Positions 16,595 through 26,200 of a stretch of DNA of 64,000 nt are shown here, piece by piece. This DNA comes from Azospirillum soli (GTDB lineage: Bacteria; Pseudomonadota; Alphaproteobacteria; Azospirillales; Azospirillaceae), in NCBI RefSeq assembly GCF_017876165.1, contig NZ_JAGINQ010000023.1, positions 1 through 64,000 of the forward strand, written 5' to 3'. The stretch's first letter is position 1; each line of letters begins with the position of its first letter. Below the pieces are notes generated by a model, which was not told where the DNA came from, did no database searches, and was given only the letters and a program-made list of their open reading frames with translations. A program made the translations under genes and the position numbers.

Positions 16595-17692
16595 ATGGTC
16601 GCCAGCGTGATCGAGGGCGTTGGGCTGAAGGGCCTCGTCGCCTGCGTGCCGGAAGGGCGCGAGACCGTGGAGCACCTGGCCGCCCGCTTCGGCGAGGACG
16701 CCGCGCGCAAGATCGCCAAGGCGACGGGCATCGAGGCCCGCCATCTCGTGCCGGCGCACCAATGCACCTCCGACCTCGCGGAGGCCGCCGGTCGCCGCCT
16801 GCTGGACCGGATGGGCTGGGAGCCCGCCTCGGTGGATCTGCTGGTCATGGTCACCCAGACCCACGACCACATCCTGCCGGCTTCCGGCTACCTCCTTCAC
16901 CACCGGCTGGGGCTGGGCAAGGGCGCGGCGGTGCTGGACCTGACGCTCGGCTGCTCCGGCTACGTCTACGGGCTGTGGACCGCCGCCGCGATGCTGAAGG
17001 TGGCCGGGGGTCGGCGCGCCCTGCTGATCGCGGGCGACACGACCTCGCGCGTGCTCGACCCCAACGACCGCGCCGTGGCGCCGCTGTTCGGCGACGCGGC
17101 GACCGCCACCGCGCTGGAGATCGACGCCGACGCCTCCCCGATGGCGTTCGCGCTGGGCAGCGACGGGGCGGGCGCCCCCTACCTGACCGTTCCGGGCGGT
17201 GGCCTGCGCCGCCCCGAAGCGCCGGCCCACCTGTTCATGGATGGCACGCAGGTCTTCGCGTTCACCCTGCGTGAGGTGCCGGGCAACATTCGCGCGGCCC
17301 TCGACCTCGCCGGCTGGACCGTGGACGACGTCGACCATGTCGTCCTGCATCAGGCCAACGCCCAGATGATCCGCCATCTGGCGCAAAAGCTCGGCGCCAC
17401 GCCTGCGCAGACGGTGCTGGCGCTGGGCGGCTACGGCAACACCAGTTCGGCTTCCGTCCCATTGGCACTGGCTTCGGAATTGGTGGAACCGTTGCGCGCC
17501 GGCGCCCGCCGGTTGCTGCTGTCGGGTTTCGGCGTCGGCTGGTCCTGGGGGACCGTCGTTCTGGCCGCCGGTCCGCTCGCCGTGTGTGAGACCATCCTGC
17601 TCACCGCTGGTGGTAACCCGGCAGATTCTGCCGAGGCGACGGGCGGGGCGGCAAAGGATGCCGGGGAGGCGGCACTTTCTGCCGGGGCCTAG
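16595..17692 (+). CDS. 3-oxoacyl-ACP synthase III family (KAS III)
   Basis: 365 residues from ATG 16595 with AAGGAG at 16583-16588. The catalytic triad of condensing KAS III enzymes is intact: Cys120 (TLGCSGY), His252 (LHQANAQMI) and Asn282 (GNTSSAS). It should condense an acyl primer with malonyl-ACP. The last ~25 residues (after about 340) are a low-complexity A/G/E/D tail unlike KAS III ends. This tail is encoded by DNA that carries three of the five GGCA-N5-TGCC sites upstream of flagellin. The tail is thus probably shaped by regulatory DNA rather than enzyme function. Last gene of the cassette. Confidence 0.9.
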   Translation: MVASVIEGVGLKGLVACVPEGRETVEHLAARFGEDAARKIAKATGIEARHLVPAHQCTSDLAEAAGRRLLDRMGWEPASVDLLVMVTQTHDHILPASGYLLHHRLGLGKGAAVLDLTLGCSGYVYGLWTAAAMLKVAGGRRALLIAGDTTSRVLDPNDRAVAPLFGDAATATALEIDADASPMAFALGSDGAGAPYLTVPGGGLRRPEAPAHLFMDGTQVFAFTLREVPGNIRAALDLAGWTVDDVDHVVLHQANAQMIRHLAQKLGATPAQTVLALGGYGNTSSASVPLALASELVEPLRAGARRLLLSGFGVGWSWGTVVLAAGPLAVCETILLTAGGNPADSAEATGGAAKDAGEAALSAGA

Positions 17693-17736
17693 GCAAAATT
17701 TGCCGGGTCGCTTTCTTCCGGGAGGCAGAGATTGCC
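17620..17736 (+). promoter_or_regulatory. Array of five GGCA-N5-TGCC sites upstream of flagellin
   Basis: Five 13-bp inverted repeats with invariant arms and variable 5-bp centres: 17620-17632, 17650-17662, 17671-17683, 17692-17704 and 17724-17736. Start-to-start spacing is 30, 21, 21 and 32 bp, near 3, 2, 2 and 3 helical turns, so all sites face the same side of the DNA. A half-site GGCA lies at 17747. The first three sites are in the KAS III coding sequence, the fourth begins on its stop codon. Such an array before a -24/-12 promoter is what an enhancer-binding protein (FlbD/FleQ class) would use. The identity of the regulator is inference. Confidence 0.8.
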
Positions 17737-17759
17737 TCGATTGTACGGCAATTTTGGAC

Positions 17760-17775
17760 TGGCCCGCTTTTTGCC
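17760..17775 (+). promoter_or_regulatory. Sigma-54 (-24/-12) promoter of flagellin
   Basis: TGGCCCGCTTTTTGC: GG at 17761-17762 and GC at 17773-17774 with exactly 10 bp between, plus the flanking T and TT of the consensus TGGCAC-N5-TTGC. Transcription would start near 17785, leaving a leader of about 70 nt. It lies 24 bp downstream of the last GGCA-N5-TGCC site. Confidence 0.8.
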
Positions 17776-17787
17776 TAACGTAGTCAC

Positions 17788-17856
17788 GAGGGAATTAGTC
17801 CCTCTCCGTCCGCACAAGGCGGATTGGATCGACATCCTCCAAAAGGAGTGACTACC
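17788..17856 (+). promoter_or_regulatory. Structured flagellin 5-prime leader with sequestered ribosome binding site
   Basis: Tandem hairpins in the predicted leader: GAGGGA-ATTAG-TCCCTC (17788-17804), TCCGC-ACAAG-GCGGA (17809-17823), and CTCC-AAAA-GGAG (17837-17848). The last one contains the Shine-Dalgarno GGAG, 8 nt before ATG 17857. In Caulobacter FlbT binds the flagellin mRNA leader and promotes its decay. The flbT gene here lies just downstream, so this leader is a reasonable target. Confidence 0.55.
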
Positions 17857-19722
17857 ATGGCTGTTGGCGACATCTCCCTCTCTGCGAGCATGCGCACGAA
17901 CCTCCTGCAGCTGCAGGGCGTTCAGGACAAGATTGCGCAGAAGCAGAACGTCCTCGCGACCGGTAACAAGATCAACACCGCCCTCGACGGCCCGACCGCC
18001 TTCTTCGCGGCGAAGGGCCTGAACCAGCGCGCCGGCGACCTGACCGCGCTGAAGGACACGATGGGCCAGGCGATCACCACCATCAAGGCCGCCGACAAGG
18101 GGCTGACCTCGATCGACGCGATGATCGAGCAGGCCCGCGGTCTGACCACCGCCGCCTACGCGGCTCTCGGCAACGACGCCGGTTCGGTGGCCACCCGCAA
18201 GTCGCTGGCCTCGCAGTTCAACGCGCTGAAGGACCAGATCGACAAGCTCGCCGGCGACTCCAGCTACGGCGGCAAGAACCTGCTGGCCGGCAACGGCATG
18301 CGCATGGACTCCACCGCCGCCTCGCGCGCTGCGGTCAACAGCGTCGCCGGCCTCGAGAACGCCCGCGTGACCAACGTGGTGTCGGCCGACACCTACACGG
18401 TGCGCGTCAAGGGCGACGGCTCGATCGAGGGTGCGGCGGGCGACATCGCCAACGCCGAAATGGCGCACGGCCTGACCGGCATGAAGCTGTCGGGCACGAT
18501 GTCCAGCACGCTGGGCTCCTTCTCCGACGTCCAGATCGAGGTGCGCGGCGCGGTCGGCCGCGAGCGTTCCTTCATCGTCTCGGACGGCAATGAGTCCCGC
18601 ACGATCACCTACTTCGACAACACCCAGAAGATCGAAGCCAACACCACGACGGCGGCGACCTCCGGCGTGGCGCAGGTGACCAACGTCAACGTCAGCGGCA
18701 CGATCGAAGCGGGCGACAGCTTCTCGATCACGGTGGAAGGCCAGACCTTCACCTACAAGGCGACCGCCGAAGACACGGCCATCGGCCAGAACGCCGCCGC
18801 GAACGTGGCGTCCAAGCTGCAGGCCTCGATCAGCGCCCAGATCGGCGGCACCGGTCGCCTGGCCGGCAAGGACGTGGCCTCGGTGTCGGTCGGCACCAGC
18901 GGCACGATCTCCCTGACGGGCGCGACGACCACGGGCGTGGCCCGCGAGATGACCGTCTCGGCCAGCGCCGAGAACGCGCTGACCAAGCGCATCTCCGAGA
19001 GCTTCGCGTCGGGCACGGTCGTGTCCTTCACGGTCGACCGCAAGCTTCTGGAGCAGGCGGCCAACGGCGGCAACGGCGTCTCGACCATCGAAAAGAAGGT
19101 CGACATCCAAATCTCCGCCACGAATCTGGCTGGCAACACCATCACCCGCGACGGCATGGCCAACCGTGGTGAGGGCAAGCTGTCGGGTGGCGAGCAGTCC
19201 TTCGCCTTCGACAGCGGCACGGTGCGCGTCGACGTCGACCAGAAGACCATCAAGGAAGCGGCTTCCGGCAACAAGGCGGCGAACCTGGTGACGGTGCAGG
19301 TGACCGACGCCAACACGGCGAACGACCTGACGGTTCAGCTGAACGAGCGCAACACCAACTCGATCACGGTGAAGGCTCAGAACCTGACCACCAGCGGCCA
19401 GGGCCTGCGTCTCGACTACGCTCAGAACAACTGGACCGACCGCGCCGACATCGACAACGCGGTCGCCGGCATCGACCACGCGAAGCAGACGCTGCGTTCG
19501 TCCTCGCAGACGCTGTCCACCAACCTGAACATCATCACGACCCGTGAGAACTTCACCAAGGAGTTCAGCGACGTGCTGCAGGAAGGTGCGAGCAAGCTGA
19601 CGCTGGCCGACCAGAACGAGGAAGGTGCGAACCTGCTGATGCTGCAGACCCGGCAGCAGCTGGGCACCATCGCCCTCTCGCTGGCCAACCAGTCGCAGCA
19701 GTCCATCCTGCGCCTGTTCTAA
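17857..19722 (+). CDS. fla: Flagellin, polar type
   Basis: 621 residues from ATG 17857 (AAAAGGAG upstream). The N-terminal D0/D1 domain begins MAVGDISLSASMRTNLLQLQ and contains NVLATGNKINTALDGPTAFF. The C-terminal D1/D0 domain ends NQSQQSILRLF. The middle (about 170-520) is a large variable region with beta-rich repeats of the flagellin-hook type (GDSFSITVEGQTFTYKA), rich in T, S and N, suitable for O-glycosylation. No cysteine. Exported by the flagellar type III system and polymerised into the filament. It has its own sigma-54 promoter and is flanked by nonulosonic acid genes and flbT. The size fits the glycosylated polar flagellin of Azospirillum. Confidence 0.95.
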   Translation: MAVGDISLSASMRTNLLQLQGVQDKIAQKQNVLATGNKINTALDGPTAFFAAKGLNQRAGDLTALKDTMGQAITTIKAADKGLTSIDAMIEQARGLTTAAYAALGNDAGSVATRKSLASQFNALKDQIDKLAGDSSYGGKNLLAGNGMRMDSTAASRAAVNSVAGLENARVTNVVSADTYTVRVKGDGSIEGAAGDIANAEMAHGLTGMKLSGTMSSTLGSFSDVQIEVRGAVGRERSFIVSDGNESRTITYFDNTQKIEANTTTAATSGVAQVTNVNVSGTIEAGDSFSITVEGQTFTYKATAEDTAIGQNAAANVASKLQASISAQIGGTGRLAGKDVASVSVGTSGTISLTGATTTGVAREMTVSASAENALTKRISESFASGTVVSFTVDRKLLEQAANGGNGVSTIEKKVDIQISATNLAGNTITRDGMANRGEGKLSGGEQSFAFDSGTVRVDVDQKTIKEAASGNKAANLVTVQVTDANTANDLTVQLNERNTNSITVKAQNLTTSGQGLRLDYAQNNWTDRADIDNAVAGIDHAKQTLRSSSQTLSTNLNIITTRENFTKEFSDVLQEGASKLTLADQNEEGANLLMLQTRQQLGTIALSLANQSQQSILRLF

Positions 19723-19752
19723 GGCGGGAACTTCGGGTAGGATCACGCCCGG

Positions 19753-19778
19753 CGGGCGGCGGCGCAAGCCGCCGCCCG
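19753..19778 (+). terminator. Flagellin terminator hairpin
   Basis: Perfect 11-bp GC stem CGGGCGGCGGC with GCAA loop, 30 bp after the flagellin stop, followed by TTCC and a short TTT. The weak U-run makes it a strong RNA 3-prime hairpin and likely, though not textbook, terminator. Confidence 0.65.
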
Positions 19779-19869
19779 TTCCATTTGGTCCATGGTGCCG
19801 TTTTGGGGCTCGCCCTGTTCTGTCCCTCGCGCCGCCAGACGCCAGCCAGCAAGCACCGGGTCCGTTCTC

Positions 19870-20286
19870 ATGCCTTTGAAGTTCGTTCTTCGCCCCAACG
19901 AGAAGGTCATCATCAACGGAGCCGTCATCGGCGCCGGTGACCGTCCCGGCTCGTTCTTCCTCTACAACACCGCCAATTTCCTGCGCGGGCGCGAGGTGTT
20001 GAAGGAAGAGCAGATCGATAGCATCGAGAAGAAGCTCTACTTCGTCATCCAGCTCATCTACATCTTTCCGGAAGACACGGTGCTGAACCTGCAGCGCTTC
20101 ACCTCCATCCTGGAAGAAACGCGCGACGCACGCCCCGACTGCCGCAAGGATTTGGACGACATCGAACGTCTGGTTGAGGCGCGGAACTACTACCGTGCGC
20201 TGAAGCTGTGCCGGAAGCTGTTCAAGGGTGGCGCGGATTCCTCCGGTGAGGCTGCCGCCGATCCTTCATCCGATCCGGCGCCGTGA
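19870..20286 (+). CDS. flbT: Flagellin synthesis regulator FlbT
   Basis: 138 residues from ATG 19870. The family signature is clear: MPLKFVLRPNEKVIINGAVI, then LREG-type RGREVLKEEQ and a helical region ending RALKLCRKLF. FlbT is a cytoplasmic post-transcriptional regulator that binds flagellin mRNA leaders. An upstream in-frame start at 19792 lies in the terminator region and was not used. The usual partner flaF is not next to it. Its stop overlaps the GTG of the giant TPR gene. Confidence 0.93.
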   Translation: MPLKFVLRPNEKVIINGAVIGAGDRPGSFFLYNTANFLRGREVLKEEQIDSIEKKLYFVIQLIYIFPEDTVLNLQRFTSILEETRDARPDCRKDLDDIERLVEARNYYRALKLCRKLFKGGADSSGEAAADPSSDPAP

Positions 20287-23200
20287 CGCAGCCGCCGTCC
20301 GGGTGCGACGCCGACGCGATTCCATCGGTCGGCGATCTGCTCGACGCCGCCATCGATCATCACCGGGCAGGTCGGCTTGCCGAGGCGCAGGCGCTGTACG
20401 ATCATATTCTCGCTTTGGCGCCCGCTCACGCCGATGTGCTCCACTTGTCAGGTCTTGCCGCTCATCAGGCGGGCCAGTCGGGTCGTGCGGTCGGGTGGAT
20501 CAGCGCGGCGCTCGCCGTTCACCCGGCTTTCGCGGCGGCCTGCAACAGCCTTGGCAACGCGTTCGCCGCCCAAGGCCGGCTGGAGGAGGCGGTTGCCGCC
20601 TATCGGCGTGCCATCACGCTGCAGGACGGCGACGCCGAGGTGTTCGGCAATCTGGGCAAGGCCCTTGAGGGGGTCGGGCGCTACGGAGAAGCCGTCGCCG
20701 CCTACGACGACGCGTTGGCACGCGATCCGGGCCTCGCCGGTGTGCGTCATGATCTGGGGTGCATTTACCGTCGGGCGGGTCGCAACGACCTTGCGGCGGT
20801 CTGCTTCCACGAGGTTGTAAAGGCGGTGCCGAGCTATGCCCCGGCGTGGCGCAATCTGGCCCTGTCGCTGCGCGCGCTGCGCCATGCCGACGCCGAGCTT
20901 TGTCTGCGCCAGGCCTTGGCCAGCACGCCAGCTGACGCCGAACTGGCCATCGAACTGACGAACCTCCTGCATGAGCAGGGGCGCGCGGCCGAGGCGGAGG
21001 CGGTGCTCGAAGCGGCGGTGGCGGCCGACCCGTCGAGCGCGCTGTTGCAGTTCACCCTCGGCCGGGTCCTCCAAGCGCAGGGACGTTGGGCCGACGCCGT
21101 TTCCCGGTACCGCCTCTCGCTGGCCGCTGATCCGGGGCTGACCGCCGCGCGGAACAATATCGGCGTCGCCTTGCTCGACCTCGGGGTTTTCGACGCTGCC
21201 ATCGTTGCGTTGCGCGGCGGCATCGCTGTGCAGCCGGACGACGCGGTGGCCTTCAGCAACCTGGGTACGGCCTATGATGGCTTGCGGCGGCTGGACGAGG
21301 CTGCGGTCAGCTATCGGCGGGCGCTTGCCCTGCAGCCCGATTACGGGAAAGCGCTCAACAATCTGGGGAACGTCCATAAGGCCTTGCGTCGGCTCGGCCC
21401 CGCAATCCGACTGTATCGCATGGCCATTGCCGCGCAGCCGGACTACTCCGATTCCTACACCAACCTGGGTGCGGGATTGCAGGAGGTGGATCGCGTGCCG
21501 GAGGCCGAGCGCGTGCACCGCCGAGCGGTCCTTCTGAACCCCGGCAGCGCCGTGGCCCGCACCTCCTGGGGGTTGGCACTCCAGGTCATCGGGCGGATGG
21601 GCGAAGCCGAGGCCGCCCACCGGGCCGCCTTGACGGCCGATGACCAGCACGCGGAGGCGAACGCCAATCTGGGCATGCTGTTCTGGCAGACCGGGCGGGC
21701 CGATTTGGCGGAAGCCCCGTTGCAGCGTGCCCTCGATCTCGATCCGACCCTGGCGGCGGCACACCTGAACCTTGGCCTTGTGCGTCTTGCCAAGGGCAAG
21801 CTCGCCGAAGGGTGGAAGTCCTACCAGTGGCGGTTCCGCGCCAAGGGCTATGAGAACCGCGCCATCGCCGCCCCCCTGTGGGAGGGCGAGGCGATGGCTG
21901 GTAAGCGCCTTCTTGTGTGGCGTGAGCAGGGGGTCGGCGACGAAATTTTCTTCGCCTCTTGCTTTCCGGACCTCGCGCGGCGGGTCGGTGGTCTGGTGAT
22001 CGAGTGCGACCGGCGTTTCGTCTCCCTGTTCGCGCGCTCCTTTCCCAGCGCCACTGTGCGTGCGGAGAGCGTTGCGCCGGATGGCCGGGAAACCATCGTG
22101 CCGCTGGACTGCGACGCCCACATCCCGGCCGGGTCTCTGCCGCGCCTGCTGCGCGGGGCGGTGGCGGCCTTCGACGCGCCGGGTCCCTGGCTGGTGCCCG
22201 ACCCGGCGCGGGTGGCGCTGTGGCGGGAGCGGGTGGCGGCGTTGGGGCCGGGGCTGACGGTCGGCATCGGCTGGCGCAGCCAGCTGATGACCATGGAGCG
22301 CCGGAGCGCTTACACGACCCTGGAGCAGTGGGGGCCGCTGTTCGCGGTGCCCGGCGTGGTGTTCGTGAACCTGCAATACGGCGACTGCGCGGCTGAGCTG
22401 GACGCTGCCGAGGCGCGCTTTGGCGTGCGCATCCACCGCTGGGCCGACCTGGACCTGAAGGACGACTTCGAGGCGGCGGCGGCGTTGACGGCCAACCTCG
22501 ATCTGGTGATCACCCCGGCCATGTCGGCGGGCGAGCTGGCCGGGGCCTTGGGCGTGCCGGTGTGGCGCTTCGGCCATCGCGACTGGACCCAGCTGGGCAG
22601 CGGCGTGCGTCCCTGGTTCCCGTCCATGCGGCTGTTCCAGCCCCGGCCGGGCGAGACCTTCGACGACGTGCTGGCCCGCATGGCGCGAGCGCTCGATCAA
22701 GCGCGCGTGGTGGCTTCCCGGCCACCTCCACCGAAACCGCAATCCGTTGAACCTCTGGTCGCCGACGCTATCGCCCGCTATCGCGCCGGTGACCTGGACA
22801 AGGCCGCCCGGCTGTGCCACAGCGCGCTCGACAGGGTTTCGGACCATGCGGTCGCCCTGCATCTTTTGGGCGTGATGGCGTTGCGCCGGAACGACGCGCA
22901 GGAGGCCACCGGCTTCCTGGTCCGCGCGACCGCCAGCGAGCCGAGCAACGCCGCGGCCCATGCCGCGCTGTCCAACGCGTTGCAGGCGCTAGGCCGGTAC
23001 GACGCCGCCGAGGCCGCGTTGCGCCACGCTGCCGCCGCGCAGCCCGATGCGGCGGAACATTGGGTCAACCGCACCGCTCTGCTGCGCGGCTTCGGCCGCG
23101 ACCGGGAGGCGGAATCCTGCGTGCGCCGCGCGCTTCGCCTGCGTCCGGACCTCGGGCTGGCGCACACCCATCTGGGCAACCTGCTGGCCGGTCGTGGCGA

Positions 23201-26200
23201 GGCGGCGGGGGCGGCGCTCTGCCATCGCCGGGCATTGGTGCTGGCTGCGTCCGGCGTGGACGCCCTCATCAATCTGGGTTCGGCGTTCCAGGCGTCGGAG
23301 CGTTTCGTGGAGGCCGCGCGGGTTCTCCGCCGGGCCACCGTCCTCGATCCCGGCGCGGTTGCGGCTTGGACCAACCTGGGCAACGCCCTGGACAGCCTCG
23401 GGCGCCACGGGGAAGCCTACGCCTGCCACCGCATGGCCGTGGAGCGCGCTCCCGGCATGGCCGAGGCGCACGCCAATCTGGCCATGCACTGGAACCGCCA
23501 GGGACGCCGCGAGGAGGCAGCGGAGGCCTATCTGCAAGCCCTGCAGGCCGATCCGCAATTCGCGCAGGCCCACTACAACCTCGCGCTTCTCCTGCTGGAG
23601 AGCGGCATTCTGCGTCAGGGCTGGGCCGAGCATGAATGGCGCTTCGGCACGCCGCAGTTCCAGGGGCAGGAGCGTGCTCTGTCCGCCCGCGCATGGCGCG
23701 GCGAGAACATCGCGTCCTCCCGATTGCTCGTCTGGCGGGAACAGGGAGTCGGTGACGAGATCCTGTTCGCCTCCTGCTACCCGGACCTGCTTCAGCGCGC
23801 CGGGCATCTGGTCATCGAATGCGACCGGCGCCTCGTCACGCTGTTCGCACGCTCCTTCCCTGGGGCGACGGTCCGGTCCGAAACCGCCAACCCCCGCGAC
23901 GCGGACGTCCACGTCGCGGCCGGAAGCTTGCCGCGCCTGCTGCGGTCGGATCTGAAGCGCTTCCCGGAACGCCCGTCCTGGCTGGTGCCCGATCCGGAGC
24001 GGGTGGCGGTGTGGCGCGAGCGCGTTGCGGCGCTGGGGCCGGGGCTGACGGTCGGCATCGGCTGGCGCAGCCAGCTGATGACCATGGAGCGCCGGAGCGC
24101 CTACACGACCCTGGAGCAGTGGGGGCCGCTGTTCGCGGTGCCCGGCGTGGTGTTCGTGAACCTGCAATACGGCGACTGCGCGGCCGAGCTGGACACTGCC
24201 GAGGCGCGCTTTGGCGTGCGCATCCACCGCTGGGCCGACCTGGACCTGAAGGACGACTTCGAGGCGGCGGCGGCGTTGACCGCCAACCTCGATCTGGTCA
24301 TCACCCCGGCGATGTCGGCGGGCGAACTGGCCGGGGCCTTGGGCGTGCCGGTGTGGCGCTTGGGCCATCGCGACTGGACCCAGCTGGGCAGCGGCGTGCG
24401 CCCTTGGTTCCCGTCCATGCGGCTGTTCCAGCCCCGGACGGGCGAGACCTTCGACGACGTGCTGGCCCGCATGGCGGCGCTGTTGTCGAATGGGAGTGCC
24501 TCCACTCCCGAGGGCAAGCAGGAGCCCGCGCCGGTCGATCCCGACGCGCTGCTGGAAGCCGCCGCCGACCACCACCGCACGGGCCGTCTTGGCGAGGCGG
24601 CTCCGCTTTATGAGCAAGTCCTGGCCGTCCGGCCGGACGATCCGGTCGCCCTTCACTTGTCCGGGCTTCTCGCGCATCAGACCGGGGCTTCGGAGGCGGG
24701 CGCCGCACGGATCGCGCAAGCCATCGGCCATCTGCCGGGCTATGCCGCCGCGCAGACCAGCCTCGGCACCGTGCTTCTGTCGCTTGGGCGCCCGATCCCC
24801 GCGGCTGAGCGTTTTCGGCGGGCGTTGGCCCTGCAACCGTCGTCCGCCGCCGCGCTGACCAATCTCGGCAACGCGCTGGAAGCGTCTTACGATTTGCCGG
24901 CCGCCGCCGTCGCCCATCGTCGTGCCGCCGCCGCCGAACCCGCGCTGGCCGAAGCGCACGACAATTGGGGGGCCGTCCTCTCCCGGCTGGGCCACCCGGA
25001 GGCGGCGGAACTGCTGCACCGCCAAGCCCTGTCGCTGGCCCCGGCGCACCTGTCGGGATGGCTCAACCTCGGTATCGCGTTGCGGCGGAGCGGGCGCCTC
25101 GGGACGGCCTTGGCCGCGCTGCGGCGGGCGCTGGCCTTGGACCCGGCGCTGGCCGACGGGCTCGCCAACCTCGGCCGCCTGCTGCGTGAGATGGCGGACC
25201 CGGACGAGGCGGCGGTCTGGTGTGATCGTGCCCTTGCCGTGGAGCCGGGCCATCCGGCGGCATCCTTCAACAGAGGGCTTCTGCGGCTCGCCGTTGGCGA
25301 TCTGGACCGGGGGTGGACCGGGTACGATAGCCGTTTCAGTGCCCGCGAGCTTGCCGGTGCCGCCCGCGTTCCCGGCGTCCCCGCCTGGGCCGGCGAGGAC
25401 CTGTCCGGCCGCCGTCTGCTGGTTTGGCGGGAACAGGGGATCGGCGACGAGATCATGTTCGCCGACTGCCTGCCGCAGGTGATCGCGCGCGCCGCATCCG
25501 TCACGGTCGAATGCGACCGCCGCCTTGTCCCGCTGTTCGCGCGATCCTTTCCTGCGGCAATAGTGCGACCGTCGCCCACGGATCCGGAGGTGCCTTGCCC
25601 CGGCATCGACCTTCATGCGGCGATGGGCTCTCTGCCTCGCTGGCTGCGGCGGACGCTGGGTGAGTTTCCCGTGCGTTCCGCTTTTCTCGTTCCCGATCCC
25701 AAATTGGTGAGGTTCTGGCGCGACCGGTTGAACGCGCTGGAACCCGGTCTCAAAGTCGGGATCGCGTGGCGCAGCGGTCTGATGACGGCAGAGCGGCGGC
25801 GGGCCTACGCCGCGCTCGACCAGTGGGGACCGGTCTTCGGCGTGCCGGGGATCGCCTTCGTCAATCTTCAGTACGGCGACTGTGCCCAGGAGATCGAAGA
25901 TGCCGAGGCGCGCTTCGGCGTGCCGATCCACGGCTGGCCCGATCTCGATTTAAAGGACGATCTGGAGGCCGTGGCGGCCCTGATATCGGGTCTCGACCTC
26001 GTCATCGTGCCGGCCAGTTCGGTGGGGGAACTGGCGGGGGCGCTCGGCGTGCCTGTCTGGCGGTTCGGGGGGCGAGGGGACTGGACCGCGCTCGGCACCG
26101 GGGTGCGTCCATGGTTTTCGAGCATGAGCCTGATCACAGCGCCTGATGGGGAAACGGCGTCCGGCGCCCTTCCCGTGATCGCCCGGCGCTTGAAACGCTT

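Noticed and set aside
17689..19767. 692-residue open frame antisense to flagellin
   Set aside because: It arises from codon bias of the flagellin gene on the opposite strand; composition is G/R/H/V-rich with no domain.
20448..25931. Two long minus-strand frames (837 and 980 residues) opposite the giant TPR gene
   Set aside because: Antisense shadows of a high-GC gene, without recognisable motifs and with R/Q/H-rich composition; the plus-strand product has clear TPR and GT motifs.
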